Part shown: positions 10,618-20,346 of the stretch, piece by piece | Layout of the letters: each line of letters begins with the position of its first letter | Position numbering within the stretch: position 1 is the stretch's first letter | NCBI GenBank assembly: GCA_963556145.1 | Contig: OY744461.1 | Location: 4,154,001 to 4,218,000 of the forward strand | Source of the DNA: Hygrocybe punicea | Lineage: Eukaryota > Basidiomycota > Agaricomycetes > Agaricales > Hygrophoraceae | Length of the DNA: 64,000 nt | Direction: 5' to 3' | Made by a program: the position numbers and the translations under genes | Notes under the pieces: generated by a model | What the model was told of the DNA's origin: nothing | Databases searched by the model: none | Seen by the model: the letters and a program-made list of their open reading frames with translations, nothing else

Positions 10618-11316
10618 TGGCAACGGCAACAGCAGCAGCAGCACAGCGGCAATGGCAACAGCAGCAGCAGCAGCGGCAGCGGCAACAGCAGCAGCAGCAG
10701 CAGAGCAACACCAGCGGCAGCAGCCAGGTACGTCCCCCAAATCCAGTCCCAACGACATCGGCTAATGAGGGGAATGGACGAGGCGATGACGAAGACCCAC
10801 CTCACGAACACGCCCTAGCCGCGTCAATTGACGTGCGGACGCCCATAGGAAGTCCCCAGCCCCATCCAACCTCGTGAAAACAGACAGAGCATGTCAATTG
10901 ACGTGCCCCGTTCTTCGTGAGGTCGTCAGCACGCGCGGACGCCCAGGGAAAGTCCCCGGCCCCATCCAACCTCGCGAAAACAGACGGAGCGTGTCAATTG
11001 ACGCGTCCCCGTTCTTCGCGAGGTAGGTAGCACGCGCAGACGCCCATGGGAAGTGCCTGGCCCCAACCCAACCTTGCAAAAACAGATGGAGCCCCCCCAT
11101 CTACCTTGTGAGGGTGACAGCCGCGTCTGGCCCGCGCGAGGTATTTGGAGGTGGGTTCGCAGTTCGAACCGCGTTTGAACGCAGACCGAACGCCGTGAAA
11201 CCGTTCGACACGGTTCCGGTTCGGGTTTGGCATTTCGCTGAACCGAACCATCGGTTCCAGTTCCGGATTTTCAAAAATAGCGAAAAACCAGACCGAACCA
11301 AACTTTGGCAACACTA
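10587..11316 (+). mobile_element. hAT-like non-autonomous element A, 3' half
   Basis: It begins in the CAG repeat at the inversion breakpoint and ends GAACCAAACTTTGGCAACACTA, the partner terminal inverted repeat. CATTGTAC at 11317-11324 is the 8-bp target duplication, the reverse complement of GTACAATG at 9341-9348. With the other half it totals about 1.2 kb, similar to element C. The 8-bp duplication and TAGTG ends fit the hAT superfamily. No transposase is encoded; the interior is CAG repeat and palindromes. Confidence 0.88.
10835..11090 (+). repeat. Tandem ~100-bp repeat with palindromic cores
   Basis: Three units begin GCRGACGCCCA at about 10835, 10935 and 11036, spaced 100-101 bp. Between unit starts lie ACCTCGYGAA, a GTCAATTGACG palindrome and its flank closing CGYGAGGT, so each block can fold into a nested hairpin. 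The third unit is degenerate. The same palindrome occurs in the other hAT-like elements of the window. Confidence 0.8.
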
Positions 11317-12406
11317 CATTGTACTCGTATGGGTCAATGACCTCACGGCTTACGCAAACAACCAAGCGATAAATCAGCGGGTAATCAACCAGCTAAATGA
11401 AAAATATATGGTAACGGTCATCGGAAAGCCAATGTTACTGCTCGGAATCCATATCAAACGAGACCACCAACAACAGAAAATCACCCTATCACAAAGCCGC
11501 TATATCCGGAAGATCCTCGCAAAGGCCGGAATGAAGGATGCCAAGCCGGTATCCACCCCGATGGACCAGAACGTGGTCCTGCGAATAAACGAAACCGAAA
11601 CCAACGAGAGCGAGCGGAAACGCACCTCGATCGAGTACGCGACACGAGTCCGAGAGCTCGTGTATGCTGCGCATGCAACAAGACCCAATATCATGTATGC
11701 AACTGTAACCATTGCACAATTCACATGGAACCCAAGTCCAGAACACTGGACAGCACTTAAAAGGATATTCTGCTACCTAAAGGGAACGATGGATTATGAA
11801 CTAACGTATGGTGGAAAGGACCAATGGATTACGACGGAAACTGTTCATTACATCGATGCCGATTGGGGATCCAACCCGCACCGGAAATCCATTAGCGGAT
11901 ATGTGTTCACGATCGCAGGGGGAGCCGTGGCTTGGAGCTCGAAGAAGCAAAGCACAATTGCGTTGTCAACAGCCGAAGCGGAATATGTCGCCGCTACTCA
12001 TGCCATGAAACAGCTAATCTGGCATAGAAACTTGTTGAAGGATTTGGACCTACGGTCGGACAAAACATCGATTTTACGATCCGATAATCAGGCCACGATT
12101 GCTATATCGCACAACCCGGAATTCCACGCGCGGACGAAGCACATAGATATCAATCTACATTTCCTACGAGATCACGTTGCGTCTGGTATTCTCAAAGTCA
12201 CGTATATTCCTTCCGAAGAAAATCTAGCAAACATATTTACAAAAGGGTTACCTCACCCGCTTCATGCAAAGTTCACAGCTGAACTTGGTCTATTGACCAG
12301 AGAGGAACGGGAAAGAGCGGAACATGTAACGGAATACATGGACAATGTTTACTGCGACCTGGAACGAGTCGAAGAGTATTCGACCAAGGGGGAGTGTTGG
12401 GAATAG
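11317..12406 (+). pseudogene. Copia RT C-terminus and RNase H
   Basis: The frame resumes at the second copy of the hAT duplication with IVLVWVNDLTAYANN. This is the RT active-site region: Copia normally has YVDD or WVDD, but here the first of the two Asp is Asn. It continues with YIRKILAKAGMKDAKPVSTPMD, TRPNIMYAT, the RNase H motifs VHYIDADWGSN and TAEAEYVAA, and HIDINLHFLRDHV, to a stop at 12406 just inside the 3' LTR. There is no stop or frameshift in about 1.1 kb. Confidence 0.9.
12386..12394 (+). other. Polypurine tract of the Copia element
   Basis: AAGGGGGAG immediately precedes the 3' LTR, the expected site for plus-strand priming. Confidence 0.8.
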
Positions 12407-12638
12407 TGGCCAAATAGTCGCGGAAAGGATTAGTAATTCGTATCACGTGACCCCGGAACTCAAACACACCCGTCCGATGAATAATGCTGAAGCGCAGCAT
12501 GTATTCTACTCACCACAGGAAACTTCTAGTAGATTTAGCTAGTAGTATAAAAACCCTCTCAGAGAGAGGCAAATATAATTTCATTCCACACAAAATATCT
12601 TAGCGGTCAACAACCACTGCAAACTATATATTCCAATA
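12395..12638 (+). repeat. 3' LTR of the Copia element
   Basis: 244 bp, same length and ends as the 5' LTR, with three transitions between them. TCTAG follows at 12639-12643. Confidence 0.93.
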
Positions 12639-13430
12639 TCTAGTCCTTGTGCTTGACCAACTGTTTAGAGAATGGCTGCTGCAGATCCCCCGTTGCCTGC
12701 AGTGGACGTTGAAACAATCAGGAACCTCTCTGGCAACGACTTGACTGCAAAATATCAAGAGCTTTCCTCTGATAAATTACCAGGGAGTGCTTTGGAAACA
12801 GAAATGGTCTACAAATGCTGTCTCTTGCTCTATGTGGCCTCAAAGGGCACAAAATTACCTTGTGTCTTTCAACTACAGGCTACACTGGCCCTCTTGGCTG
12901 GTTGGGACAACCTTATCAATGCCAGAACTGGCTCTGGCAAGATGCTCTGCATGGTTCTTCCAGCTCTTATGGACCCCGGCTTGGTTTCCTTGGTTGTTTC
13001 TCCCCTGAAGAGGTTACAGCTCTTGCAGGTAAGTATTCCATCAAGTTTTGACCTTACTTATGCGTGGTTTTGTCAGGTGTCTGAATTCCAAGCATATGGA
13101 CTGACTGTTGCCGCTATCAATAAAGACACAACAAGAGTTTTGGACAGTGAGTTTATTTATTAATAACATGTCATCTCATTTCCTGACTTGTTTTCAGGCT
13201 TTATAAGCAGGAGAATATAGAGTCCTTATCATACAATGGGAACAACTGCAAAGTTTTGGCGGCCACCTGCCTCAGCTTGCACAAGCACTTCGGAATCACC
13301 AATTTGTCAAACTGATCAGGAGTGTTCATGTGGACAAGGCACACACAATCTACACAGCTGGAATTTCCCTCTACGGTCTCCCTGCCTTCCACAAAGCTTG
13401 GGGTTTACTTGGTGAACTTCGCTTGGTGCT

Positions 13431-13438
13431 GACCAAGG
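13431..13438. repeat. Target duplication of hAT-like element B
   Basis: GACCAAGG directly left of element B; the same 8 bp recurs at 16078-16085 directly right of it. Confidence 0.92.
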
Positions 13439-13592
13439 TAGTGCTACCAAAGTTCAGTTTAGTCCAGTTCAGACCCATTTTGGCTGAACCCTGAACTGAA
13501 CCTGGAGTTCAGTTCAGGATTTCACGTGAACTGAACCTGAACCGCCCTGAACCGTTTGGATTTTTTTTTCAGGGCCTGAACTGGGTTCATGA

Positions 13593-14742
13593 TAGTGATG
13601 CCAAAGTTCAGTTCGGAACTGATCTGAACCCGGTTTGAACCGCGAACCAAACCAGAAGTTCGGTTCTGGTTCGGTTTGCGGTTCTGGCACTGACATGCGG
13701 TTCAAACCGCGTTCAAACATGGTTCAAACCGCGAACCGTAATATATATTTACCTATGTAGATACTCATTTATATACTCAATTTTTCGCAATTTTTTGTAT
13801 GCAGTCACGTGAACTTAGGTCATGTGACCTTAAACATACACGTGTGAGACTTCAATTTCGACTCACCACTAATGTTACTCAACAACCACGGTAAGTAATG
13901 GCTTCATTTCATAATTTACTGACATTTTCTTACATAGAACAGCCCCCCGTGGCCCACCTTGACCACATGAAAGCGTCCGCGGTCAACTCCACCCAACAAC
14001 CTCCCTCACGTTGGAATGCGAGTCGGAGTGAATTGATGGCAGCAGTGGCAGCAGCAGCAACGGCAGTGGCAACACCACCAATGCCACCACCCCGACGATG
14101 ACGATGACGACGACGACAGCCGAATGACCCCCAGTGACAGCAACAGCAACAGCAGCAGCAGCAACGGCAATGGCAGCAGCAGCAGCAGCAGCAACAGCAA
14201 TGCCGGAAGCAGCAGCAGCAGAGCAACACCAGTGGCAGCAGCAACCTGCTGCCTCCAACGCGGATGATCGTGACCTACAACACCAACACCAACACCAACA
14301 TGACGACGATGACGACGACGACGACGTCCCCCCAATGGACACCAACAGCCCGACCAATGACGGCCCCATATCCAACGACGATGGCAATGAGGATGGCACC
14401 CCATCTACCTCGCGAGGGTGACAACCGCGTCAATTGACGCACGTCTGGCCTGCGCGAGGTATGTGGCGCCCCAAGTCATGGAAACCAGCAGGTTAAGGTC
14501 CATGGCCTCACATGAGGCACCCCCATCTACCTTGCGAGGGTGACAGCCGCGTCTGGCCCACGCAAGGTATTTGGAGGATGGTTCGCGGTTTGAACCACGT
14601 TCGAACGCAGACTGAATGCCTTGAAACCGTTCGACGCGGTTCCAGTTCCGGTTTGGCATTTGGCTGAACCGAACCGACGGTTCCAGTTCCGGTTTTTCAA
14701 AAATAGTGAAAAACCGGACCGAACCGAACTTCGGCAACACTA
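13593..14742. mobile_element. hAT-like non-autonomous element C (intact, nested)
   Basis: 1,150 bp bounded by TAGTGATGCCAAAGTTCAG and GAACTTCGGCAACACTA, with 8-bp duplications GTTCATGA at 13585-13592 and 14743-14750. It is the best whole copy of the element A family. Contents in order: Arg/Pro-codon-rich GAACC repeats, an AT-rich stretch, CAG/GAC-type repeats, and a GCGTCAATTGACGC palindrome flanked by CTCGCGAGG-like arms. It is nested in element B. Confidence 0.93.
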
Positions 14743-14999
14743 GTTCATGAATGGTTCGGACACTCAATTTTAGTCTTATCATGCATTTTATTAAAGAAAA
14801 TTACAATATATTATTGTAGCTATTCATCTATCTAGGGAACTCATTATCTTCTGGTAAATATTTAAATTTGTGTGTATCCGCGGGTATTGCCTTGTGTTGG
14901 TGAGGCACACACCCCTTTCACCTTGCGAACACAGCCCCGACGTCAATTGACGCCGGGCTGCATGGTCGCAAGGTGTTCACTGGGGTGGCGACCTGGTCC

Positions 15000-15730
15000 C
15001 TGCTGCTGCTGGTGACCCCGTGGCTCCCGCTGCTCCCCTCGCCTCTGTTTGAGCCGTCGTTGCCATTGCTGTGGACGACGGCATGCATGTTCACATAGTT
15101 GGGGCATCGGCGTTTGCGTGGGCATGCCTGTGCCACCCCCAGTGCTGTTGATGCCGCTGCTGCTGCTGCTGCTGCTGCTGGTGTTGTTGGCTGGTGCCGG
15201 CCCTGGTGCCATTGCCACTGCTGTTGACGCTGCTGTTGCTGGTGTTGTGCTGGTGCTGCCAGTGCTGCTGCTGGTGCTGGTGATGTGCTGGTGCTGGCCA
15301 TGCTTCGTGAAGTAGTTAGTAACATAGAAATAAAAAAGTACACTTACGTGTGTGTTGGTGTTAGTGTTGGTGCTGGTGTGTCGCTGGTGCTGGTGTTGGC
15401 GCTGGTGATGGTGATGGTGCTGGTGCTGCCATGGGCATGGGCAAGAGCGAGGGTGTGGGCGTGGGCGTGGGCATCATTGGGCTGGTGTGTAAAGTACTAT
15501 TAGCTGACTTTGTTATTAATAAATACACTTACGATTGGCAGTGGGGCTGGTTGCACCAACCCTGCCGCTCTCTTTCTCTCGTTTGGGGGTGGTTCATTGA
15601 TGGCGATGCGCTGATATGGTGGTGGTGGTGGTGTTGGTGGTGGTGCCACTGCTGCTGTCACCTCTGATGTTGCTGGTGCTTGCATTGCGCATCGTCGTCG
15701 TCGTCATCATCGTTGTGGTAGCTGCTGACT
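15000..15730. repeat. CTG/GTG-rich low-complexity tract
   Basis: Runs of CTG, GTG and TGG-type triplets make open frames on both strands by composition alone. It is internal to element B and not a gene. Confidence 0.8.
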
Positions 15731-17372
15731 TGGCAGTGGCTGGTAGAAGTACCTACAAATGGATTAGTGACTCGAAAAGAAATGATTATAAAAGTACAAA
15801 CTTACCTATTTGCCTCGAACGGTTGCGTTCGAGGCTTTTCATGGTGGTTGTCGGTGGCTGAGAATAAAGTTCAGTGCCTAAAACGGAAATTTGCCAAATC
15901 GGCATGTGAGCACAACTTTTGTTTGGAGGGAAAAACACATACCTGCAGACATTGGTTCAGCGGTTCTGAACTGCTTGTGAACCGTTTAGACAACCCGGGG
16001 GTTGCCTGAACCCCGAACTGGACCCGGGGTTCAGTTCAGCCCAGGGTGCTGGACTGAACCGAACTTTGGCAGCACTAGACCAAGGACACCCTATTTCAAG
16101 TGCTTTCAGGAACTTTTCCAAGGCACATACATCATTGATTGCATGGTGGATAAACTTCTGTTCCCATCAACTTATGTCATGATAAGCCTTACATCAAACT
16201 GTCCAAATATCATGTATGCGACACATCCAATCTCAGGATCACTCAACAACTTTCAGAACCTTCAGTTCCTGATTCCCAATACTGGGAATCAACCTTTTGA
16301 CATTCAAGCAATTCCAAAGACTCTGATATTCCACGATGATTGCCACAAGGCTGCAAATGCAGCAAAATTTCTGAACAACCACTGTCCTGAGTCTCTGCAT
16401 CACAAGTGTATCATTAAACATTATCACAGTCTTATGTCTGAAGAATACCTAGAAGAAATGTTCTGGGACTTCTCCTCACCTGATGGAACAACGAGAATAC
16501 TGTGCGTGACCTTGGGTGCTTCAACAGTAAGTGTCCTTTCTCTTAAGTTTTTGGTTCATATTTCTTGTTTGTCAGGGTCTTGACGTACCAGACATCACGT
16601 GTGTCATTCAATATGGAGTTTGCAGAGATATCCTGAATCTTCTGCAGAGAGGCAGATGTGGCGGACATGCCTCATAGATCAAGGCCCTTTTTCTCATTAT
16701 GTACGAACTGTGGGCCTTGATGACAAATCTGTCAGAGTTGCCAGTGGACCTTAGCGATCCAGATCAACCCATAAAAGTGATCACCAAGATGTCAACAAAA
16801 CCAGAACATACCAGAGTGGCAATGTACCGATGTATCCAGTTGGGGAGCTGTGTATGTGCATTCTTCACAAATTATCTTGGTGACAAGACACCCACTGGTA
16901 TGTGATGACCAGCTTGACTCCTGGCAATCTCATGTGCTCATCCACAGTGACGTCGTCTATGAATTGGTTTTGTTGCCACAGCCACCCCGACACTGGCTTT
17001 GATCTTGCTCAATTCTTCCCAGGAATGTTCCTGATGGCGCAAAACTTCACATTCATTGAGCAAGTCATCTACACGTCCACCACAAGACAGAAGTATCGAC
17101 CCATGAAGCAACGCGAGCCCCTCAAAGCAGTTTTATATGTATGGCACTCACATACACACCAGGCTGATCCACACTGAGCTGTTTGACAGATCTTGTGGAT
17201 TCTGAGTGATGCCAAGATTAGTTAATCTCTAAAACAACAAAGACAAATCTCATGACTCTCAACGCGCTCATGGACTGGGCACATGAATGGGGTGAGCATG
17301 TGATAAAGGAAATTTATTTGTATGATTTGGAGGCCTGGGGGTGATTCATTTTTGATTCATTTTTGTATGTAA

Positions 17373-20346
17373 TTACATGTCATCAACATCGATGCTCATA
17401 GCTATGGCGGGTAATTCATCATCTTCTGTCAGAGTCGCAGTGCCATCTAAGTTTCCTTCAATCATGCATGCAAGTTTTTTGTTGGATGTTGCGAGGCTGG
17501 ATGAGATGAGCTTCTTCTCCCCAATCTCAATAAGGTTTACAATGCCTGTCATTTTCGTGTTGCCCTGGTTGGTATTTATCGAGGCCGAGTTCACCAACCT
17601 TGTCAGTGACTCTCCAAACTAGGGATGAGGTACTGGGTGTGGTATGTGTTTTTCCTTCATATGAGGCACCAAGGGCTGATATCATTTGTTTTTTGACATG
17701 CTGCAATTGAACCACAGCGCCGGAGATGTCACCCAAGCGATCCCAGTTGGCGCAGACACCTTTTGTGATGAAAAAGGACTGTAAAACACTTTTTGGCTAG
17801 CTCTGACATGTAAGATAATTGTCCACGTACCTTCAGGTAACCAATCAAGCGCTCAATGTTGAGATCAACTGCCATGAAGTGTCCAGGCAGTCCTGAAACG
17901 TTGATGAGCATATTGTCTCGCATAATGTCACTAGTGATAATCAGTAATGAAAACCAATGATTTTAAGTGATCTCACGCAGATTTTGGTGTCCAGATATAC
18001 TTGAGATTGGGTAAGAAGTGCAGGATTTCGGTACAGTAGTTGTTTGAGCCTGTGCCATGAAAAATTTTCGCCAGTGTGGGAAGAAGATCCTCAATTCATC
18101 CAAAGTCGCCCTAAGAGATGGCCTGCATGAGTTCCATGACATAGAGAAGGTCGTGTGTGAGTAAAAGAACGTTCTGATGTGCGAGGTCTTCTACAGGATT
18201 CGGTGCATTTGGATATGGCGGTATGAGTGGGTCCTTGGCCTTGGCACCTTTTTGCCACATTTCTATAGGTGTTGCACATTTCAGTAAGATGTTCCGAGCA
18301 CGACACAAGAGATCTTGAGCTGTAGAATTTGTTGGGGCAAAGTCGTTGAGGTTGCCAAGTTCCTCTCGCCACCAATTTAGAATGAGACCATGCAGAATCT
18401 GGGTCAAAGCAGCTAGCAATGTGTGGTAGTCAGGATGCTCAGCACCGAGTTGTGCTTTCTCCATCAAAGCAAAGAAGTATGCCAGACTGCCAGTTTGGTG
18501 AAGTGAGCCTCGGTGGACATGCAGAAGGGCCCAAGTCAAATTCAAACAGAAATGAAAAAGGCAAAACCTGAGCTGAAATATGTCATGCCAGGGATTTAGA
18601 TCATTGACTTGCAAAGCCTGTCCACCATGGATGCAAACATTGGTTGACTGATCATTGATGGTCAGTATGGTGTTTGTGCCTAGTGTTGGGGAAGTTCGGT
18701 CTCAGACCGACCCAAACCCGGTTTAGACCGAACCGAAACCGCCGGTTTCGGTTTCGGTTTGGGAAATTTTGGCTGAGACCGAACCGTTCAGTCTCCGGTT
18801 TGGAGCTTTGGCCGCGGGCCGAAACGGTTTCAAACTCAGTTTGAACCGCAAACCGACAGTACTTGGCTGACTTCGAAAGTCACCCAAATTCACCAACCCC
18901 CACCAACAACACCCCTGATGTACGCCAAACGAGGACGATGGAGCACCCGAGGTCGACAAAATGGGCGGCGGGGTACTCCCTGCCGCCCTCGTATGTTTTT
19001 TATTTATATTTATTCGAACTTAACTAACGCATTAACACATTACAGGTTGACACACACCACCATCACCATCACCACCACCACGACGGCAACGACAGCAACT
19101 GCCACCATGACGGCCACAACCACGACAGCAGCGATCAACACCGCACCGGACATGCCAATGCCTCCAATGCGCGCGCACGCAAACGAATGTGAACGGGGTG
19201 GAGTGGCAGTTATCGAGCAGCGGGGGGTGGTGCATCCACCCCCGCTCCTTCGTGGTACGTATTTTTATTAATTTTTTCACTGATTTTATTTGTATATCAC
19301 AGAATACCATCACCACCATGCAACACTACCACCATCACCACCACGCAACACCAACACCACTGAGGAAGGCCAACGTGGGGTCAACCCGGCCGTCGTCGTG
19401 TGTACAACGCGTATGACGCATCCGGACACCCACACGAAGACGCTCCTATGCCACCACCACCACGCATCCGCCGAAAACAACCAAAGCGGCTGCAACCCAG
19501 CCGTCGTCACGTGCACAACACGTATGACGCGTGGGGCACCACCACCACCATCATGCGTCCATTGAAAACGGTCAACCCGCCACCGCGTGTACAACGCGTG
19601 TGACGCGTCAGGACACCCACGGAGAGGCCCGCGTGCGGCTCAATGCCGGCGCAGGGTGTGCCAGCACCCCAGCACCCCAATCCCACCTCGCAAGCAGGCT
19701 GGCCATGTCAATTGACGTGCGCAGCACTGTTGCAAGGTCAGAATGGTGCAGGGGGACTGGCCACTAGCCAAATGCGGTTCAGACCACGTTTGGACCGAAA
19801 CCGAACCGATGCAAACGGTTTGCATTGGTTTCGGTCCGGTTTGGAGATTTTGGGGTGGAAACCGGACCATTCGGTTTCCGGTTTGGGCAAAAAGGCCCCA
19901 AACCGGACCAAACCGAACTTCCCCAACACTATTTGTGCCTAATGTCTCAGTATCTAGCCCAAGTTGCACAAGGTAAGTGTCTTCATGCACTGCAAGATTT
20001 CCCTGGATTGATGACTCATCAATGGTTGTTGTCTGAAGAGGGTACTGCTTGGTCTTCTCTCCTGGAGGAAGTGGACATCAGGGAATGGGTTGTAAGGCAG
20101 GATCACGTGCATACTTTTCAAATGATTTGCAGTATTGACACAGGATTTGGGTGAAGATGACTGAAAATTGGTGACCAAGTGTCTTGATCTGCTCAAAGCT
20201 AAGATGAAGGTCAGCGTGCGACAGTCCCTTGAAGTCTTTGTATTGACTGGTGATTGGCGCCAGCCTGAGGTCATCAGGGCTTGCATTCCAAAGTGAATAC
20301 AGAATTCTGAATGTCCCAGACTGGACTTTCGCAGGCATTGGCAAAC
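17373..20346 (-). pseudogene. DUF6589-type protein gene, broken
   Basis: Minus-strand fragments line up in the order expected for the basidiomycete DUF6589 family. The N-terminal piece (20344-19940) shows VQSGTFRILYSLWNASPDDLRL. Then come HDIFQLRFCLFHFCLNLTWA, GSLAYFFALMEKAQLGAEHPDYHTLL and NVLLLTHDLLYVMELMQAIS (18614-18111). After stops and introns follow MRDNMLINVSGLPGHFMAVDLNIERLIGYLK (17923-17830) and NWDRLGDISGAVVQLQHVKKQM (17760-17660). hAT-like element D (18681-19931) splits the gene and element E abuts its left-over 5' end. Molecular function is unknown to me; the family name rests on memory of its conserved blocks. Confidence 0.72.
18681..19931. mobile_element. hAT-like non-autonomous element D
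   Basis: 1,251 bp. Ends are TAGTGTTGGGGAAGTTCGGT and its inverted partner AACTTCCCCAACACTA, with the 8-bp duplication TTTGTGCC at 18673-18680 and 19932-19939. The interior is rich in CAC/ACC triplets (His/Thr codons) and carries one GTCAATTGACG palindrome near 19709. It lies in the DUF6589-type gene and has no transposase. Confidence 0.92.

Larger units (their letters stand above)
6602..12638 (+). mobile_element. Ty1/Copia LTR retrotransposon with an internal inversion
   Basis: Two 244-bp LTRs flank gag, protease, integrase, reverse transcriptase and RNase H in Copia order, with a TCTAG duplication on each side. A tRNA primer site and a polypurine tract sit at the expected places. The element is not functional as it stands. 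Gag-protease has frameshifts and a stop. A hAT-like element inserted in the RT. The segment 8864-10586, with the end of integrase, most of RT and half the hAT element, is inverted. It lies about 30 bp upstream of the helicase remnant. Confidence 0.93.
13439..16077. mobile_element. hAT-like non-autonomous element B (hosts element C)
   Basis: Terminal inverted repeats TAGTGCTACCAAAGTTCAG and, reverse-complemented, TAGTGCTGCCAAAGTTCGG bound the element. The 8-bp duplication GACCAAGG lies on both sides. Its interior consists of element C (13593-14742), a palindrome around CGTCAATTGACG (about 14920-14980), and long CTG/GTG-rich simple sequence from 15000 to 15700. It interrupts the helicase. I see no transposase; reading frames across the CTG runs are low-complexity. 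Confidence 0.9.
12672..17200 (+). pseudogene. RecQ-like ATP-dependent DNA helicase, broken
   Basis: ATG 12672 opens MAAADPPLPAVDVETIRNLS. The Walker A region reads NARTGSGKML, where the usual Thr after Lys is Met, followed by SLVVSPLKRLQ. An intron near 13029-13076 leads to VSEFQAYGLTVAAINKDTTR. At 13438 the gene is cut by hAT-like element B and resumes at 16078. The right part shows helicase C-domain features (PKTLIFHDDCHKAA, STGLDVPDITCVIQYG, LLQRGGR) in frames that need shifts. The family is an expanded basidiomycete RecQ-like group, often found with mobile DNA. The product is certainly inactive. The gene is convergent with the DUF6589-type gene. Confidence 0.82.

Noticed and set aside
10436..10877. 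Long frames of poly-Gln, poly-Ser or poly-Ala across the CAG tract
   Set aside because: Triplet repeats are open in several frames on both strands at once; the sequence is filler within a hAT-like element, not a gene.
8864..11316. Inversion explained by recombination between two separate inverted hAT copies
   Set aside because: The two halves do not overlap and add up to one element with one pair of target duplications, so a single element and one inversion suffice.
14134..15343. Ser/Gln/His-rich frames and a Val/Leu-rich 'membrane' frame
   Set aside because: Composition artefacts of CAG, CTG and GTG runs in elements B and C.
19290..19767. Poly-His frames that look like metal-binding proteins
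   Set aside because: CAC/ACC triplet repeats internal to element D between verified terminal repeats.
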